Below, piece after piece: positions 10,742 to 19,982 of a stretch of DNA of 64,000 nucleotides. This DNA is from Clostridia bacterium (GTDB taxonomy: Bacteria > Bacillota > Clostridia > Christensenellales > Aristaeellaceae). Position 1 is the stretch's first letter. The number at the start of each line of letters is the position of its first letter. Location of the stretch: NCBI GenBank assembly GCA_017395065.1, contig JAFPWH010000071.1:62001-126000 (forward strand), in the 5' to 3' direction. The notes beneath the pieces were generated by a model. That model had not been told where the DNA came from and did no database searches. It was given only the letters and a program-made list of their open reading frames with translations. The position numbers were made by a program, and so were the translations under genes.

Positions 10742-12949
10742 CTATTTCACCAGCCTCATCGGGGCCATTTCGGCGGAGATCGCCTTCGTCCCGAAAATTT
10801 TACCGAAATCGATGATCAGAACCTTGCCGTCGGAGCGCACATCGAGCACTGTGCCCTGACCGAAGCTTCTGTGCATCACCCTGTCGCCGACGTGAAAAAG
10901 CGAGGCCGCGCTTTTGCCCATGCCCTTCTGAACGCCGGGGATTTCCCAAGGCTTCGGCGCAGTATCGCCGCTCTTTTGTGCGTTCAGGCGCTGATTGGGC
11001 GCGGAGGGCGTCAGCCGCGACGGCGCCTGAACGCGCCTTCCGTCGTCGATCAGTTCGCGCGGGATCTCGCCCACGAAGCGGGAGATGGCGTTGGCGTGCC
11101 GTTCGTTGTAAAGCGTGCGGTTCCTTGCGCAGCTCAGGTACAGGCGCTGCTTGGCGCGGGTCACGCCCACGTACATCAGCCGCCTTTCCTCCTCAAGCTG
11201 CTCATCGTCCATCATCGCGCGGGAGATGGGGAAGATCGTCTCCTCCAGCCCGACCAGAAACACCGCGCCGAACTCCAGACCCTTGGCCGAGTGCAGCGTC
11301 ATCAGCGTAACAGTTTGCGTTTTTTCGTCCAGCCTGTCCGTGTCGGTAACCAGCGCGACGTTTTCCAGAAAACCGGTCAGCCCGCCTTCGGGGTTCTGGC
11401 GGGAATACTCGCCCACGGCCGTGACGAGCTCCTGTATGTTTTCGACGCGGCTCACGTCCTCGGGGTCCTTGCTGTTTTCGTATTGGCTGAGGATGCCGGT
11501 TTCGTCTATCAGCTTTTCCACGAGCTCGACCGCGCTCAGGCTTTCGCGCAGGGCAGACAAATCCTCTATCAATTGACCGAAGCCTTTCAGCGCGTTTTTC
11601 GCCCGCGCGCCCAACTCGTCGGGCTTGCCCTGGATTATCGCGCCAAGCATGCTCAGATTGTTTTCTTCGGCGTACTGCCCGAGCGTTTCGAGCGTGGCTT
11701 CGCCGATGCCCCTGCGGGGCTCGTTGATCACGCGCCGAAGCGACACGTCGTCCGCGGGGTTTACCAATAGCCTGAGATACGCGATAATGTCCTTGATCTC
11801 TTTCCGGTCGTAGAATTTGAGGCCGCCGTATACGCCGTACTTTATGCCGCGGCGCACCAGCGCTTCTTCAAGGACGCGGCTCTGGGCGTTGGTGCGGTAC
11901 AGCGCCGCGATCTCGCCCGGGTCATAGCCTTCGCGAAGCAGCGCGGAGATGTTTTCGCATACCCAGGCGGCTTCCTCCCTTTCGTCCATCGCCCGGTAAA
12001 AGCGTATCCTTTCGCCCTCGCCCTCGCGCGTCCAGAGCGCCTTGGGCTTGCGGGAATGGTTGTTTTTGATCACGCGGTTTGCGGCCTCGAGGATGGTGCC
12101 GGTGGAACGGTAATTCTCTTCCAGCTTGATCACGGTGCAGCCCGGGAAGTCCTTCTCGAAAGAAAGTATGTTGCGTATGTCAGCGCCGCGCCAGGAATAG
12201 ATCGACTGGTCGTCGTCGCCCACCACGCAAAGGTTCCTGCTCTCGCCCGAAAGCAGCCTCACCAGCTGATACTGCGCGACGTTCGTGTCCTGATACTCGT
12301 CCACCATGATGTAGCGGAAACGGTTCTGATAGTATTCGAGCACGGGCGGGTGTTCGCTCAGGAGCTCCAGGGTCTTGAGCAAAAGATCGTCGAAATCCAG
12401 CGCGTTGTTGCTTTTCAGCGTCTCCTCGTACAGCTGATAGACCTTGAAATACGCAAGGCTCCTCGCCTCGGGGTTTTCTTGTCGCCATTCCTCGGGGCTG
12501 AGCATGCGGTTTTTCGCGTCGGAAATCACCGCCCGGACCATTCTGGGCGGATAGTTTTTCTCGTTTATGTTCAGACTCTTGATCGCGCGCTTGATGACGA
12601 CGTTCCTGTCGTCCTCGTCGTAGATCGTAAAGTCCCTGCTGTAGCCGAGCTTTTCTATGTCGCGCCTGAGCATCCGCGCGCAGCAGGCGTGAAACGTCAT
12701 CACCCATGCGTCGCCCGCCGCGCCGTCGCAGAGCGTGTCCACCCGCTGGCGCATTTCACGAGCGGCCTTGTTGGTGAAGGTGATCATCAGTATGTGCCAG
12801 GGCTGTATGCCGTGGTCGATCATGTTCGCCATGCGGTAGGTGAGCGCGCGCGTCTTTCCGCTTCCCGCGCCCGCAAGGATCAGCACGGGACCTTCGATCG
12901 TCTCCGCGGCCAGCCGCTGCTGGCTGTTAAGCTTGTTCAGGTCTGCCAT
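10742..12949 (-). CDS. pcrA: UvrD/PcrA-type 3'-5' DNA helicase
   Basis: Superfamily 1A helicase for repair, removal of RecA filaments and plasmid replication. Walker A is AGAGSGKT (26-33), the DEXX box is DEYQDTN, and the QxxR, GDDDQSIYSWRGA and VTRAKQRL motifs are all present. The 735-residue length and the C-terminal Tudor-like segment (HVGDRVMHRSFGQGTV) fit PcrA rather than RecB-like enzymes. The stop is followed at once by the ligA start, the pcrA-ligA pairing common in Bacillota. A TTGAAC/TATACT promoter lies upstream. Confidence 0.96.
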   Translation of the reverse strand: MADLNKLNSQQRLAAETIEGPVLILAGAGSGKTRALTYRMANMIDHGIQPWHILMITFTNKAAREMRQRVDTLCDGAAGDAWVMTFHACCARMLRRDIEKLGYSRDFTIYDEDDRNVVIKRAIKSLNINEKNYPPRMVRAVISDAKNRMLSPEEWRQENPEARSLAYFKVYQLYEETLKSNNALDFDDLLLKTLELLSEHPPVLEYYQNRFRYIMVDEYQDTNVAQYQLVRLLSGESRNLCVVGDDDQSIYSWRGADIRNILSFEKDFPGCTVIKLEENYRSTGTILEAANRVIKNNHSRKPKALWTREGEGERIRFYRAMDEREEAAWVCENISALLREGYDPGEIAALYRTNAQSRVLEEALVRRGIKYGVYGGLKFYDRKEIKDIIAYLRLLVNPADDVSLRRVINEPRRGIGEATLETLGQYAEENNLSMLGAIIQGKPDELGARAKNALKGFGQLIEDLSALRESLSAVELVEKLIDETGILSQYENSKDPEDVSRVENIQELVTAVGEYSRQNPEGGLTGFLENVALVTDTDRLDEKTQTVTLMTLHSAKGLEFGAVFLVGLEETIFPISRAMMDDEQLEEERRLMYVGVTRAKQRLYLSCARNRTLYNERHANAISRFVGEIPRELIDDGRRVQAPSRLTPSAPNQRLNAQKSGDTAPKPWEIPGVQKGMGKSAASLFHVGDRVMHRSFGQGTVLDVRSDGKVLIIDFGKIFGTKAISAEMAPMRLVK

Positions 12950-12979
12950 AATTGCCTCGCATATGGATTTTCATTCCAT

Positions 12980-13008
12980 AGTATAACATTTACCGCGCTT
13001 TTGTTCAA
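12980..13008 (-). promoter_or_regulatory. Sigma-A promoter of pcrA-ligA
   Basis: Minus strand -35 TTGAAC (13008-13003), 17-bp spacer, -10 TATACT (12985-12980), about 30 bp before the pcrA ATG. The -35 lies inside an 8-bp inverted repeat (12993-13000 and 13007-13014), which could be an operator. It is not a recognisable LexA box. Confidence 0.7.
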
Positions 13009-13048
13009 GCGCGGCAAAAAAACTTCATTCAAAAACTATATTCGCTGT

Positions 13049-13894
13049 TCAAAGATTTTCGGGGACGTCCGTCTCGAGCACGTATCGGAAGATCACCTGT
13101 CCCACGCCGCTTTCGGTGTTCGGCGGGGCGACGATCCTTGCGACGCGCTTTACTTCGTCCACGCCGTTTTGCATCGCCACGGGCCAGCCTGCGGCCCTAA
13201 GCAGGCTCAGATCGTTCGTCTGGTCGCCGAAGGCCATCACGTCGCTTCGGGAGATGCCGAAATAGCGGCCGAGGCGTTCTACCGCCTGCCCCTTTCCTAC
13301 GCCCGGCGCCATGACCTCCACGTTGTCCCACCAGGAGGAGGAGTGCGCGATCCCGGCTTCGTCGAGCCGAGCTTTTACCCTCGCGATCATTTCGGGGTCG
13401 TCCGAAAACGCGACGTATTTATAGATGCCTCTAAAGACGGCCCTGCCCGGATCTTCGGGAAATTCGAGGCCGAGGATCTGCTTGTTCTTCAGGTAGTTCT
13501 CGAGGGAGCGCTTGTGTATTTTGGATATCCTTTCGGTGTTGAAGACGTAGTTCGTGCTTTCGGTGTAGAGCTCGAAATACACGCCGGTCTCAAACAGCGC
13601 ATCGCACACGAAGCGCGCGTACGCTTCGTCGAACGTGCCTTCGTAGATGCATTCCTTTTCGGGCATCACGTCGATCCTCGCGCCGTTTGCCGAGACGATG
13701 GACACGTTCGGGCCGATCTGAGAAGCGCTGTCCGTCAGGAAGCGGAAGTTGCGCCCGCTGACCAGCGCAAGGCGTATGCCGCGCCTGTCGCATTCCCTGA
13801 GCGCGGTGAGATTCAGGGGCGGTATGCCCTTGCCGTCCAAAAGCGTTCCGTCCATATCCATGCAGATCAAGCGGACAGACGATAATTCACACAT
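13049..13894 (-). CDS. Cof-type HAD-superfamily phosphatase
   Basis: 281-residue HAD hydrolase of the Cof/IIB cap type, probably acting on a sugar or nucleotide phosphate. The nucleophile motif is DMDGTLL (Asp13 and Asp15), motif II is VSGRN, the Lys is in GVGKGQAV, and the metal motif is GDQTNDLSLL. The substrate cannot be told from sequence. It begins four bases after the pseudouridine synthase stop and is the last gene of the six-gene tyrS run. A paralogue lies at 56935. Confidence 0.88.
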   Translation of the reverse strand: MCELSSVRLICMDMDGTLLDGKGIPPLNLTALRECDRRGIRLALVSGRNFRFLTDSASQIGPNVSIVSANGARIDVMPEKECIYEGTFDEAYARFVCDALFETGVYFELYTESTNYVFNTERISKIHKRSLENYLKNKQILGLEFPEDPGRAVFRGIYKYVAFSDDPEMIARVKARLDEAGIAHSSSWWDNVEVMAPGVGKGQAVERLGRYFGISRSDVMAFGDQTNDLSLLRAAGWPVAMQNGVDEVKRVARIVAPPNTESGVGQVIFRYVLETDVPENL

Positions 13895-13897
13895 GTT

Positions 13898-14761
13898 TCA
13901 CTTCTCCAAAGCAAAGCGCATGCCGGCGAAAATCCCCGCTTCGGGCACGCTCTTTATGCTGATTTCGTCGCAGCGCAAATCGACCGCGCTGACGCCTAAA
14001 AGCCTGTTTACACTGCGGTCGCCGTACTTGTCGTCGCCCAAAAGGGGATGGCCGACGTGCCCGAGGTGCGCGCGGATTTGGTGCGTGCGGCCCGTCGGGA
14101 TGACGATGGACAGGCGGCTGAGCTCTATCCCGTTTTTGGCATAGCTGCGCCGCACAAAGTAATCGGTCTCGATCTCGAGGGCGTTTTGCACCCGCCTGTC
14201 CGAGACCCTCACGCGGGAGGAAGCGGCGTCCTTGACGAGATAGGCTTTCAGCGCGTCGTGCGGTTTCGGCATGCGCCCGACGACGGTCGCGGAATAGCGC
14301 TTTATGAGCAGGTGCTGCCGGAACAGGTCTTCGAGCAGCGCAAGCGTTTCCGCGTCCGTTGCCGCAAGCATCACGCCATAGGTCCCCGCGTCCAGCCGGT
14401 GCGCAAGACGGGCGCCGGGATGGATGAGCTTAAGCCTCGACAGCGCCGTGTCCTCGCCGATGCCGTTTTCGTCTGCGTCCGACGGCAGCCCGCGCGGCTT
14501 TATGAAGGCCACGAGGCCGCCCAAGTCGTACAGAAGCTTAAGCGACCGGTCGTAGCCGCCGTCAACGTACAGGGCGAGCGTGTCGCCGCCGTTTACGGAC
14601 GAGCCTGCGCCGGTTTTTTCGCCGTTTACGCGCAGTTGCCTTTCCGAAAGCAGGCGGCTTATCCTGCCTTTGCCAAGCAGGGGAAAGGCCCTGTCCAGAT
14701 ACGCGGCCGCGCTCATGTTTTCAATGCCTTCCGGCACGACGGATTCAAGCTTTGTGATCAT
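13898..14761 (-). CDS. RluA-family pseudouridine synthase
   Basis: Isomerises uridine to pseudouridine in structural RNA. The 287 residues have an S4-like RNA-binding N-terminus (SRLLSERQLRVNG) and the catalytic motif HRLDAGTYG with Asp124; the segment RTHQIRAHLGHVGHPLLGD is the usual RluA C-terminal signature. It cannot be assigned to RluC or RluD by eye. The start overlaps the MFS stop by 17 bp, so it is translated from the same message. Confidence 0.9.
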   Translation of the reverse strand: MITKLESVVPEGIENMSAAAYLDRAFPLLGKGRISRLLSERQLRVNGEKTGAGSSVNGGDTLALYVDGGYDRSLKLLYDLGGLVAFIKPRGLPSDADENGIGEDTALSRLKLIHPGARLAHRLDAGTYGVMLAATDAETLALLEDLFRQHLLIKRYSATVVGRMPKPHDALKAYLVKDAASSRVRVSDRRVQNALEIETDYFVRRSYAKNGIELSRLSIVIPTGRTHQIRAHLGHVGHPLLGDDKYGDRSVNRLLGVSAVDLRCDEISIKSVPEAGIFAGMRFALEK

Positions 14762-15965
14762 CGTTTTTGATAAACAGCGCCGCGATCCAGCTAAGCGCCA
14801 TCGCCGCGGCGGCGAGGTACAGCGCCGCGTTGATGCCCCAGCGGCTCTCCGCCAAGCCGATGACAGGCGCGATGACCGTTTGCCCCAGCATCATTACGAA
14901 CATGAGGCTCACGGTCACGATAAAGCGCCTTTCAAGCAGCACCTCTCCGGCCAGGGTGACCTGGAAGGGGATCACGGGCGCGTAGCAAAACACGCTCAAA
15001 AACGTGAAAATCAGCGCCGCGAGGGGACTTTTGACGAGGATGGCGACGGCGAGCAGCAAGGCGGCAAAGGGCATCATACCTTTGAGCGTCCTTGCGAGCG
15101 GGGGCTTGATCCAGGACATCGTAAGCCTCGACAGCGTGATGGAAAGATACACGCAGGGCAGGGCCCAGCTCAGGTACTTCTCGCCGCCGTGGCCGATCGA
15201 AATGAAGCGCGGCGTCCAGACGAGCATCGTGTTCATGTACATGCCGCCAAGCACGCTGCTTAAGTACAGCGGCCATAAGCGTTTTTCCGACAGGACCTGC
15301 TTTACCATCGCCGCGCGCACGCGCTCGCTTTTCTTAGGCTTTTCTTCGATTCCTTCGCCGTAAAGCCGCTTCAGAACGATCAGCATCACGAACAGCGCGA
15401 GCATGCACGCGCCCAGGGACGCGAACGCGGCCCGCCACGTGCCGACTTCGTACGAGCCGTTTGCCCACGGCTTTGGCTTTATGAAGAGCTTGAACAGAAA
15501 CGGCATCGAAAAGCCGGAAAGCCCGTACAGCGCGTGCAGTACGCACATGATGCCGCTCTTCCCGGGGTAGAGCTCGCTTATGACGGCGCTGGAGAGAGAA
15601 TCGATCGCGCCGCAGGCGATGCCCGCCGCCGAGAGCAGCACGAGCAGCAGCGTGAAACTGTGCACGTTCAACAGCTGTATCAGGCAAAGGGACACAAAGC
15701 CCAGCGCCAGCCCCGTGATCAGTATGCTAATCTTTCTTGCGCGTCCGGCAAGGAACATGACAGCGACGAAGGTCAAAATCGTAAAGCAGGAAAGCATGCT
15801 CGAAGGCAGCCCCTTCTGGCTTTCGACCAGCGAGAAGCTGTCGATCATGTCGCTTTGGAACGTGCCGATGGCCGAATGCACACCCGCCAGCACCCACATG
15901 CCGAAGCAGATGCATACCGTGTAAAAAATGATCCCCGCACGCGGGGAACGCTTCAGTTCTCCCAT
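14745..15965 (-). CDS. Major facilitator superfamily transporter
   Basis: 406-residue integral membrane protein with about twelve hydrophobic segments and the central basic loop typical of MFS carriers. The first helix begins near residue 11 (GIIFYTVCICFGMWVLAG) and a loop-2-like basic turn AGRARKIS follows. I chose the ATG at 15965, overlapping the upstream YigZ-family gene by 13 bp; the frame stays open further upstream but that part is antisense-like and not MFS. The substrate is not evident. Position in the tyrosine T-box run suggests, weakly, an amino acid or aromatic substrate. Confidence 0.85.
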   Translation of the reverse strand: MGELKRSPRAGIIFYTVCICFGMWVLAGVHSAIGTFQSDMIDSFSLVESQKGLPSSMLSCFTILTFVAVMFLAGRARKISILITGLALGFVSLCLIQLLNVHSFTLLLVLLSAAGIACGAIDSLSSAVISELYPGKSGIMCVLHALYGLSGFSMPFLFKLFIKPKPWANGSYEVGTWRAAFASLGACMLALFVMLIVLKRLYGEGIEEKPKKSERVRAAMVKQVLSEKRLWPLYLSSVLGGMYMNTMLVWTPRFISIGHGGEKYLSWALPCVYLSITLSRLTMSWIKPPLARTLKGMMPFAALLLAVAILVKSPLAALIFTFLSVFCYAPVIPFQVTLAGEVLLERRFIVTVSLMFVMMLGQTVIAPVIGLAESRWGINAALYLAAAAMALSWIAALFIKNDDHKA

Positions 15966-16588
15966 GCCAAATATATCTCCTCGGTTTTGAGCATCTCCGC
16001 TTTTCCGTCCAGCGCGGAAATGAATTCTTTTACGAACGCCTCTTCGTCCCTGGCCCTTACGATGAGCTGCAAAGTCACGCGGTCGGTAAACTGCTTGTCT
16101 TCCAAAATCACGGGCTGTGACTTGAGCAGATACTCCGCGCGCCCGAGCAGCGGGTAGCTGATCTCGACAAGATAGCGCACGGTGGGGTAGACCGTGCCCA
16201 CCCCGCAGGCGTCGATCGCCATCACCGTCGATTGGGAATACGCCCTTACAAGCCCGCCCGCGCCCAGCAGGATGCCGCCGAAGTAGCGCGTCACCACCAC
16301 GATGCAGTTCGTGACGCAGCGCGCCTTGATGACCTCCATCATCGGCAGTCCCGCCGTGCCGCCGGGCTCGCCGTCGTCGCTGTAGCGCATGATGCCCATG
16401 TTCGCGCCGACGGCGTAGGCATAGCAATTGTGCGTGGCGTCCGGATGGGCGGCACGCACTTGTAAGAGGCATTTGAGCGCTTCTTCTTCGCTTTCGACGG
16501 GGAAGCCGCGGCAAAGAAAGCGGCTTTTGTTGATGACCAGTTCGTCCTTTGCCGCGCGCAGCAGCGTCTTGTAGGGCTTTTTTTCCAT
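15953..16588 (-). CDS. YigZ/IMPACT-family protein
   Basis: 211-residue member of UPF0029 (YigZ/IMPACT). The signature is clear: HNCYAYAVG, SDDGEPGGTAGLP and VVVTRYFGGILLGAGGLVRAY, followed by the C-terminal ferredoxin-like domain. Eukaryotic IMPACT regulates GCN2; the bacterial role is not settled. It starts 12 bp after the tyrS stop and overlaps the MFS gene by 13 bp, so it belongs to the same transcript. Confidence 0.9.
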   Translation of the reverse strand: MEKKPYKTLLRAAKDELVINKSRFLCRGFPVESEEEALKCLLQVRAAHPDATHNCYAYAVGANMGIMRYSDDGEPGGTAGLPMMEVIKARCVTNCIVVVTRYFGGILLGAGGLVRAYSQSTVMAIDACGVGTVYPTVRYLVEISYPLLGRAEYLLKSQPVILEDKQFTDRVTLQLIVRARDEEAFVKEFISALDGKAEMLKTEEIYLAWEN

Positions 16589-16600
16589 TTACTCTTTTGC

Positions 16601-17839
16601 TTACTTTTTGAGCACCAGCAGATGATACGCCTTCTTGCCGCGGCGGATAAGCAGACCTTCGCCCTTCAGCATGTCAGCGGTGATCCGGAAGTCTTCGTCG
16701 GTCACCTTGTCGTTGCCGATGTACAGGCCGCCGGCCTGAATGGCCTTGCGGGCTTCGCCGTTGCTCTTGAACAGGCCCACCTTCGCCGCCCACGCCAGCA
16801 GGCGGTTTTCGCTTTCGAGCTCCCCGGCTTCGATCTCGGTGGTCGGCGTGGAGCCCGCCTGACCTGCGCCGGAGAACAGCGCTTCAGCGGCGGCCCTGGC
16901 TTTTTTTGCTTCTTCTTCTCCGTGGATGAGCTTGGTCACCTCGTAGGCAAGCACGACCTTGGCCTCGTTGATGGCACTGTCCTTGAGCGCGCCTAAGCGC
17001 TTTACCTCTTCCATCGGCAGGAAGGTCAGAAGCGCAAGACACTTTTCGACGTCGGCGTCGTCCACGTTTCTCCAGTACTGGTAGAAATCGTAGGGGCTGG
17101 TCTTTGCGGGATCGAGCCACAGCGCGCCCTTTTCGGTCTTGCCCATCTTTCTGCCGTCGTGGGTGAGCAAAAGCTTAAAGGTCAGCGCGAAGGCGGGTTT
17201 TTCCATCTTTTTCCTGATCAGGTTCGCGCCGCCCAGCATGTTGCTCCACTGGTCGTCGCCGCCGGTTTCGAGCACGCAGCCGTACTTCTCGAACAGCTGC
17301 AAAAAGTCGTAGGACTGCATCAGCATGTAGCCGAACTCAAGGAACGTAAGTCCCTTTTCCATGCGCTGCTTGTAGCATTCGGCGCTCAGCATCTTGCTTA
17401 CGGTGAACTGAGAGCCGATGTCGCGCATGAAGGTAAGGAAGTTCAGATTTCTCAGCCAATCCGCGTTGTTCACGATGAGGGCGGCGTTGGGCTTGCTTTC
17501 GTCGAAATCCAGAAACCGCTCCATCTGCTTTTTGATGTGGGCGACGTTGTCGTCGATCGTCTCGACCGTCATCATTTTGCGCATGTCGGTTTTGCCGGAG
17601 GGGTCGCCGATCATCGCGGTGCCGCCGCCCATCAGCGCGATGGGCCTGTGGCCCGCCTTCTGAAGGTGCGCCATGGCCATGATCGGGATGTAATGGCCGA
17701 TGTGCAGGCTGTCCGCCGTGGGATCGAAGCCCGTGTAGAAGGTGACGGGGCCTTCCTCAAAGGCCTTGTTCAGTTCGTCTTCGTCGGTTACCTGCGCGAT
17801 AAAGCCGCGCTCGTGCAGTATATCAAGTGCGTTTTTCAT
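16601..17839 (-). CDS. tyrS: Tyrosyl-tRNA synthetase
   Basis: Class Ic synthetase charging tRNA-Tyr. The 412 residues carry the HIGH motif (46-49), the tyrosine pocket segment [15 protein letters not shown], the variant KMSKS motif KMGKT, and a C-terminal S4 domain. It starts 13 bp downstream of the aminotransferase stop, behind the same tyrosine T-box leader (19041-19285), so uncharged tRNA-Tyr probably controls it by antitermination. Confidence 0.97.
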   Translation of the reverse strand: MKNALDILHERGFIAQVTDEDELNKAFEEGPVTFYTGFDPTADSLHIGHYIPIMAMAHLQKAGHRPIALMGGGTAMIGDPSGKTDMRKMMTVETIDDNVAHIKKQMERFLDFDESKPNAALIVNNADWLRNLNFLTFMRDIGSQFTVSKMLSAECYKQRMEKGLTFLEFGYMLMQSYDFLQLFEKYGCVLETGGDDQWSNMLGGANLIRKKMEKPAFALTFKLLLTHDGRKMGKTEKGALWLDPAKTSPYDFYQYWRNVDDADVEKCLALLTFLPMEEVKRLGALKDSAINEAKVVLAYEVTKLIHGEEEAKKARAAAEALFSGAGQAGSTPTTEIEAGELESENRLLAWAAKVGLFKSNGEARKAIQAGGLYIGNDKVTDEDFRITADMLKGEGLLIRRGKKAYHLLVLKK

Positions 17840-17852
17840 GGGTGATTACTCC

Positions 17853-19040
17853 TTAATTGTTTTCTTTCAGTACTTTGGCGAGCTTTTCCATGCCGATAAC
17901 GATCTTGTCCTCGGGACTGTTGGAAAAGTTCAGGCGAATCGTATTGTGGTGGCCGCCGTTCGGATAGAAATGGGTGCCCGGCACATAGGCGACCCCGTTA
18001 TCCACCGCCTTTTGGAGCAAAGCCGTCGTGTTGATGTTTTCGGGCAATTCAGCCCACACGAACAGGCCGCCCTGCGGCTTCGTGAGCTTCGTTCCCTCGG
18101 GGAAGCTCTCAAAGCCGGAGATCATCGTCTCGAGCTGCTTTTTGTAGCCGACCAGTATGCGCTTAACGTGCTCCTTCAGAAGGCCCTTCCTCAGATACGC
18201 GTCCACGATCGCCTGCGTGATCAGCGGGTTGTGCAGGTCGCTGGACTGCTTGCCGATGACGCACTTTCGAAGCAGAGCGGGGAAGGACACGACCATCGCG
18301 CCCACGCGCATGCCGGGGGAGATGATCTTGGAGAAGCTGGCCAGATACACGATCCAGCCTTCCTTGTCGAAGCTCTTGATCGTTGGCAGCGTTTCGCCCT
18401 CGTATCTCAGATCGTGATACGGGTCGTCCTCGGCGACGAGCACGCCGTACTTTGCCGCAAGCTCCGCCACGCGCCTGCGCCTTTCGACGCTCAGTGTCGT
18501 CCCGGTCGGGTTCTGGAAGGTCGGTATGATGTAGGCGAGCTTGGGCTTGTACTGCTTCATCGCCTTTTCGAGCTCGTCCGGAAGGATGCCGTTTTCGTCC
18601 GAGGGCACCGCGACGATCTTTGCGTTATAGGTGCTGATCGTCTGAAGCGCGCCGAGGAACGTGGGGTCCTCCACCAGCACGACGTCGCCCGGGTCGATCA
18701 GGGCCTTGAGCAGAAGATCCATGCCCTGGGTGGAGCCGGCTGTGGGCAGCACCTGGCTTTCCTCGCAGGGAACGCCGCTGTCCAGAAGGTAACGTTGGAT
18801 GCTCTCCCTGAGCGGAATAAAGCCCTCCGTCGCGCCGTATTGCAATATGGGCGCGCCGATCGTGGATATGACCTCCTGCGCGATGGGCGCGATCACATCG
18901 GGCTCCAGCGCGGCGTTCGAGGGATTTCCGCCCGCAAAGGAGATCATGCCGGGCTTGCCCAGCAGCTTAAAGATGTCCCTGATGGCGCTTCCGCTGATCG
19001 GCGCCATGTGCTTTGCAAAATAGCTTTCATTGAATTCCAT
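17853..19040 (-). CDS. PLP-dependent class I/II aminotransferase, likely aromatic
   Basis: 395-residue fold-type I aminotransferase of the LysN/kynurenine-type group. The PLP lysine is Lys238 in SFSKIISPGMRVG; other family marks are the NPTG loop (177-180), DDPYHDLRY and the late conserved RLNFS arginine. It is the first gene after the T-box leader and directly precedes tyrS, so by context an aromatic amino acid (tyrosine or phenylalanine) aminotransferase is the best inference; 2-aminoadipate or branched-chain substrates remain possible. GGAGGTATACG precedes the ATG. Confidence 0.88.
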   Translation of the reverse strand: MEFNESYFAKHMAPISGSAIRDIFKLLGKPGMISFAGGNPSNAALEPDVIAPIAQEVISTIGAPILQYGATEGFIPLRESIQRYLLDSGVPCEESQVLPTAGSTQGMDLLLKALIDPGDVVLVEDPTFLGALQTISTYNAKIVAVPSDENGILPDELEKAMKQYKPKLAYIIPTFQNPTGTTLSVERRRRVAELAAKYGVLVAEDDPYHDLRYEGETLPTIKSFDKEGWIVYLASFSKIISPGMRVGAMVVSFPALLRKCVIGKQSSDLHNPLITQAIVDAYLRKGLLKEHVKRILVGYKKQLETMISGFESFPEGTKLTKPQGGLFVWAELPENINTTALLQKAVDNGVAYVPGTHFYPNGGHHNTIRLNFSNSPEDKIVIGMEKLAKVLKENN

Positions 19041-19285
19041 CGTATACCTCCAATAAAAAACGCCTTCCCGAAGGAAGGCGTGATAAAACGCGGTACCACT
19101 TCCGTTTGTCCGTGCCGTGAGGAACGGACCTCGTGACTGCTGTATCGGGCTTACCCGGGACAGATTACTCTTTTTTCACCCGTCCTGCTCCGGAGCGTAT
19201 TCCCGCAATGCCTCTTTTCCGCCTCGCACCAAACGGCGTATCTCTGTAAAGCAGGCTTCTGCGGTACTCTTTCCTTCATCGCTTT
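19041..19285 (-). ncRNA. T-box leader riboswitch, likely tyrosine-specific
   Basis: On the minus strand the leader contains an AGAGA bulge (19245-19241), a GGTG distal-loop element, a candidate specifier GAA-TAC (TAC at 19199-19197), and the T-box sequence AGTGGTACCGCG (19100-19089). A factor-independent terminator follows: CGCCTTCC-TTCG-GGAAGGCG with six T (19080-19055). The TGGT bulge fits an ACCA tRNA end (A73), as in tRNA-Tyr. With tyrS downstream, this senses uncharged tRNA-Tyr and permits read-through into the aminotransferase-tyrS operon. Confidence 0.93.
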
Positions 19286-19291
19286 ATGCAA

Positions 19292-19320
19292 ACTATAGCA
19301 CAAGCTTCTTTATAAGTCAA
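19292..19320 (-). promoter_or_regulatory. Sigma-A promoter of the tyrosine T-box operon
   Basis: Minus strand -35 TTGACT (19320-19315), exactly 17 bp, -10 TATAGT (19297-19292). Transcription would begin near 19285, at the 5' end of the T-box leader. Confidence 0.88.
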
Positions 19321-19454
19321 CCGCTGCGAAGGTGAAGATTTTGTATAATCGCTCATCAGAAAGCGACTGTTTCAAAAACTTTTGCTCTCTTTGCAGGACA
19401 AACGGAGAAAATGCAGAATACTATAATAACGAAAATTTACGGGAGATGAAAGAA

Positions 19455-19874
19455 ATGGCTTTTGACGAACTGAAGCTTTTCGGCGATTTCAAAGGGCGCT
19501 ACGGGGTCTACTTCGGCAAGAAATCGCTCCTGAGCCTTCGCGATACGATCAGCGGCATGGTGCTAAGCCGTTATTTCGACGACGACGAGCAGGTGCGCCG
19601 AAAATCGAAGCTGCCTTACTTTGACGGCTTCATCGAATGGTACCTGCAGACCTACGTGAAGGACGGAAACGGCTACGCGGCCTGGTGGAACCACATGCTG
19701 TACGTAAGCGGCAACTTCGACGACGCCGCCTTCGACCTGTTCTTCTTGAGGTTCGAGGAATACCTCACGAGCATCCACCACACTGCGCTTCCCGCGTCTT
19801 CTTACAAGCGGCCCGTGCTCCCTGAGTGGGGGCAGACCGAACAGGACGGTCAGAAAGGCGAGGCCGAAAGCTGA
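19455..19874 (+). CDS. Conserved-looking protein of unknown function
   Basis: 139 residues, not recognised. The start ATG at 19455 is chosen because GGGAG lies nine bases upstream; the frame stays open another 41 codons but without a ribosome site. The protein is soluble, rich in aromatic residues (GRYGVYFGKKSLLSLRD, WYLQTYVKDGNGYAAWWNH) and ends in a polar tail. No signal peptide or membrane segment. It is a single gene between the divergent T-box operon and guaB. TATAAT-like hexamers occur at 19344 and 19422, neither with a good -35. Confidence 0.65.
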   Translation: MAFDELKLFGDFKGRYGVYFGKKSLLSLRDTISGMVLSRYFDDDEQVRRKSKLPYFDGFIEWYLQTYVKDGNGYAAWWNHMLYVSGNFDDAAFDLFFLRFEEYLTSIHHTALPASSYKRPVLPEWGQTEQDGQKGEAES

Positions 19875-19921
19875 CGAGGCCCGGCTTAATCGTTTGTTCA
19901 TTGTAATTTTACGCGCTTTGG

Positions 19922-19950
19922 TTGACAGGAGCGCGTTTTTCCTGTAGAAT
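19922..19950 (+). promoter_or_regulatory. Sigma-A promoter of guaB
   Basis: Consensus -35 TTGACA (19922-19927), 17-bp spacer, -10 TAGAAT (19945-19950). The leader is short, about 26 nt, and holds the ribosome site GGAGGAGG (19966-19973), so no purine riboswitch fits here. Confidence 0.9.
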
Positions 19951-19982
19951 CAACAAAATTTATTCGGAGGAGGAATCTGCGC

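Noticed and set aside
12980..13014. LexA (SOS) box before pcrA
   Set aside because: The palindrome does not match CGAAC-N4-GTTCG.
14745..16514. 589-codon minus frame suggesting a fused MFS protein
   Set aside because: The N-terminal 180 residues are an alternate frame of the YigZ-family gene; the MFS protein starts at 15965.
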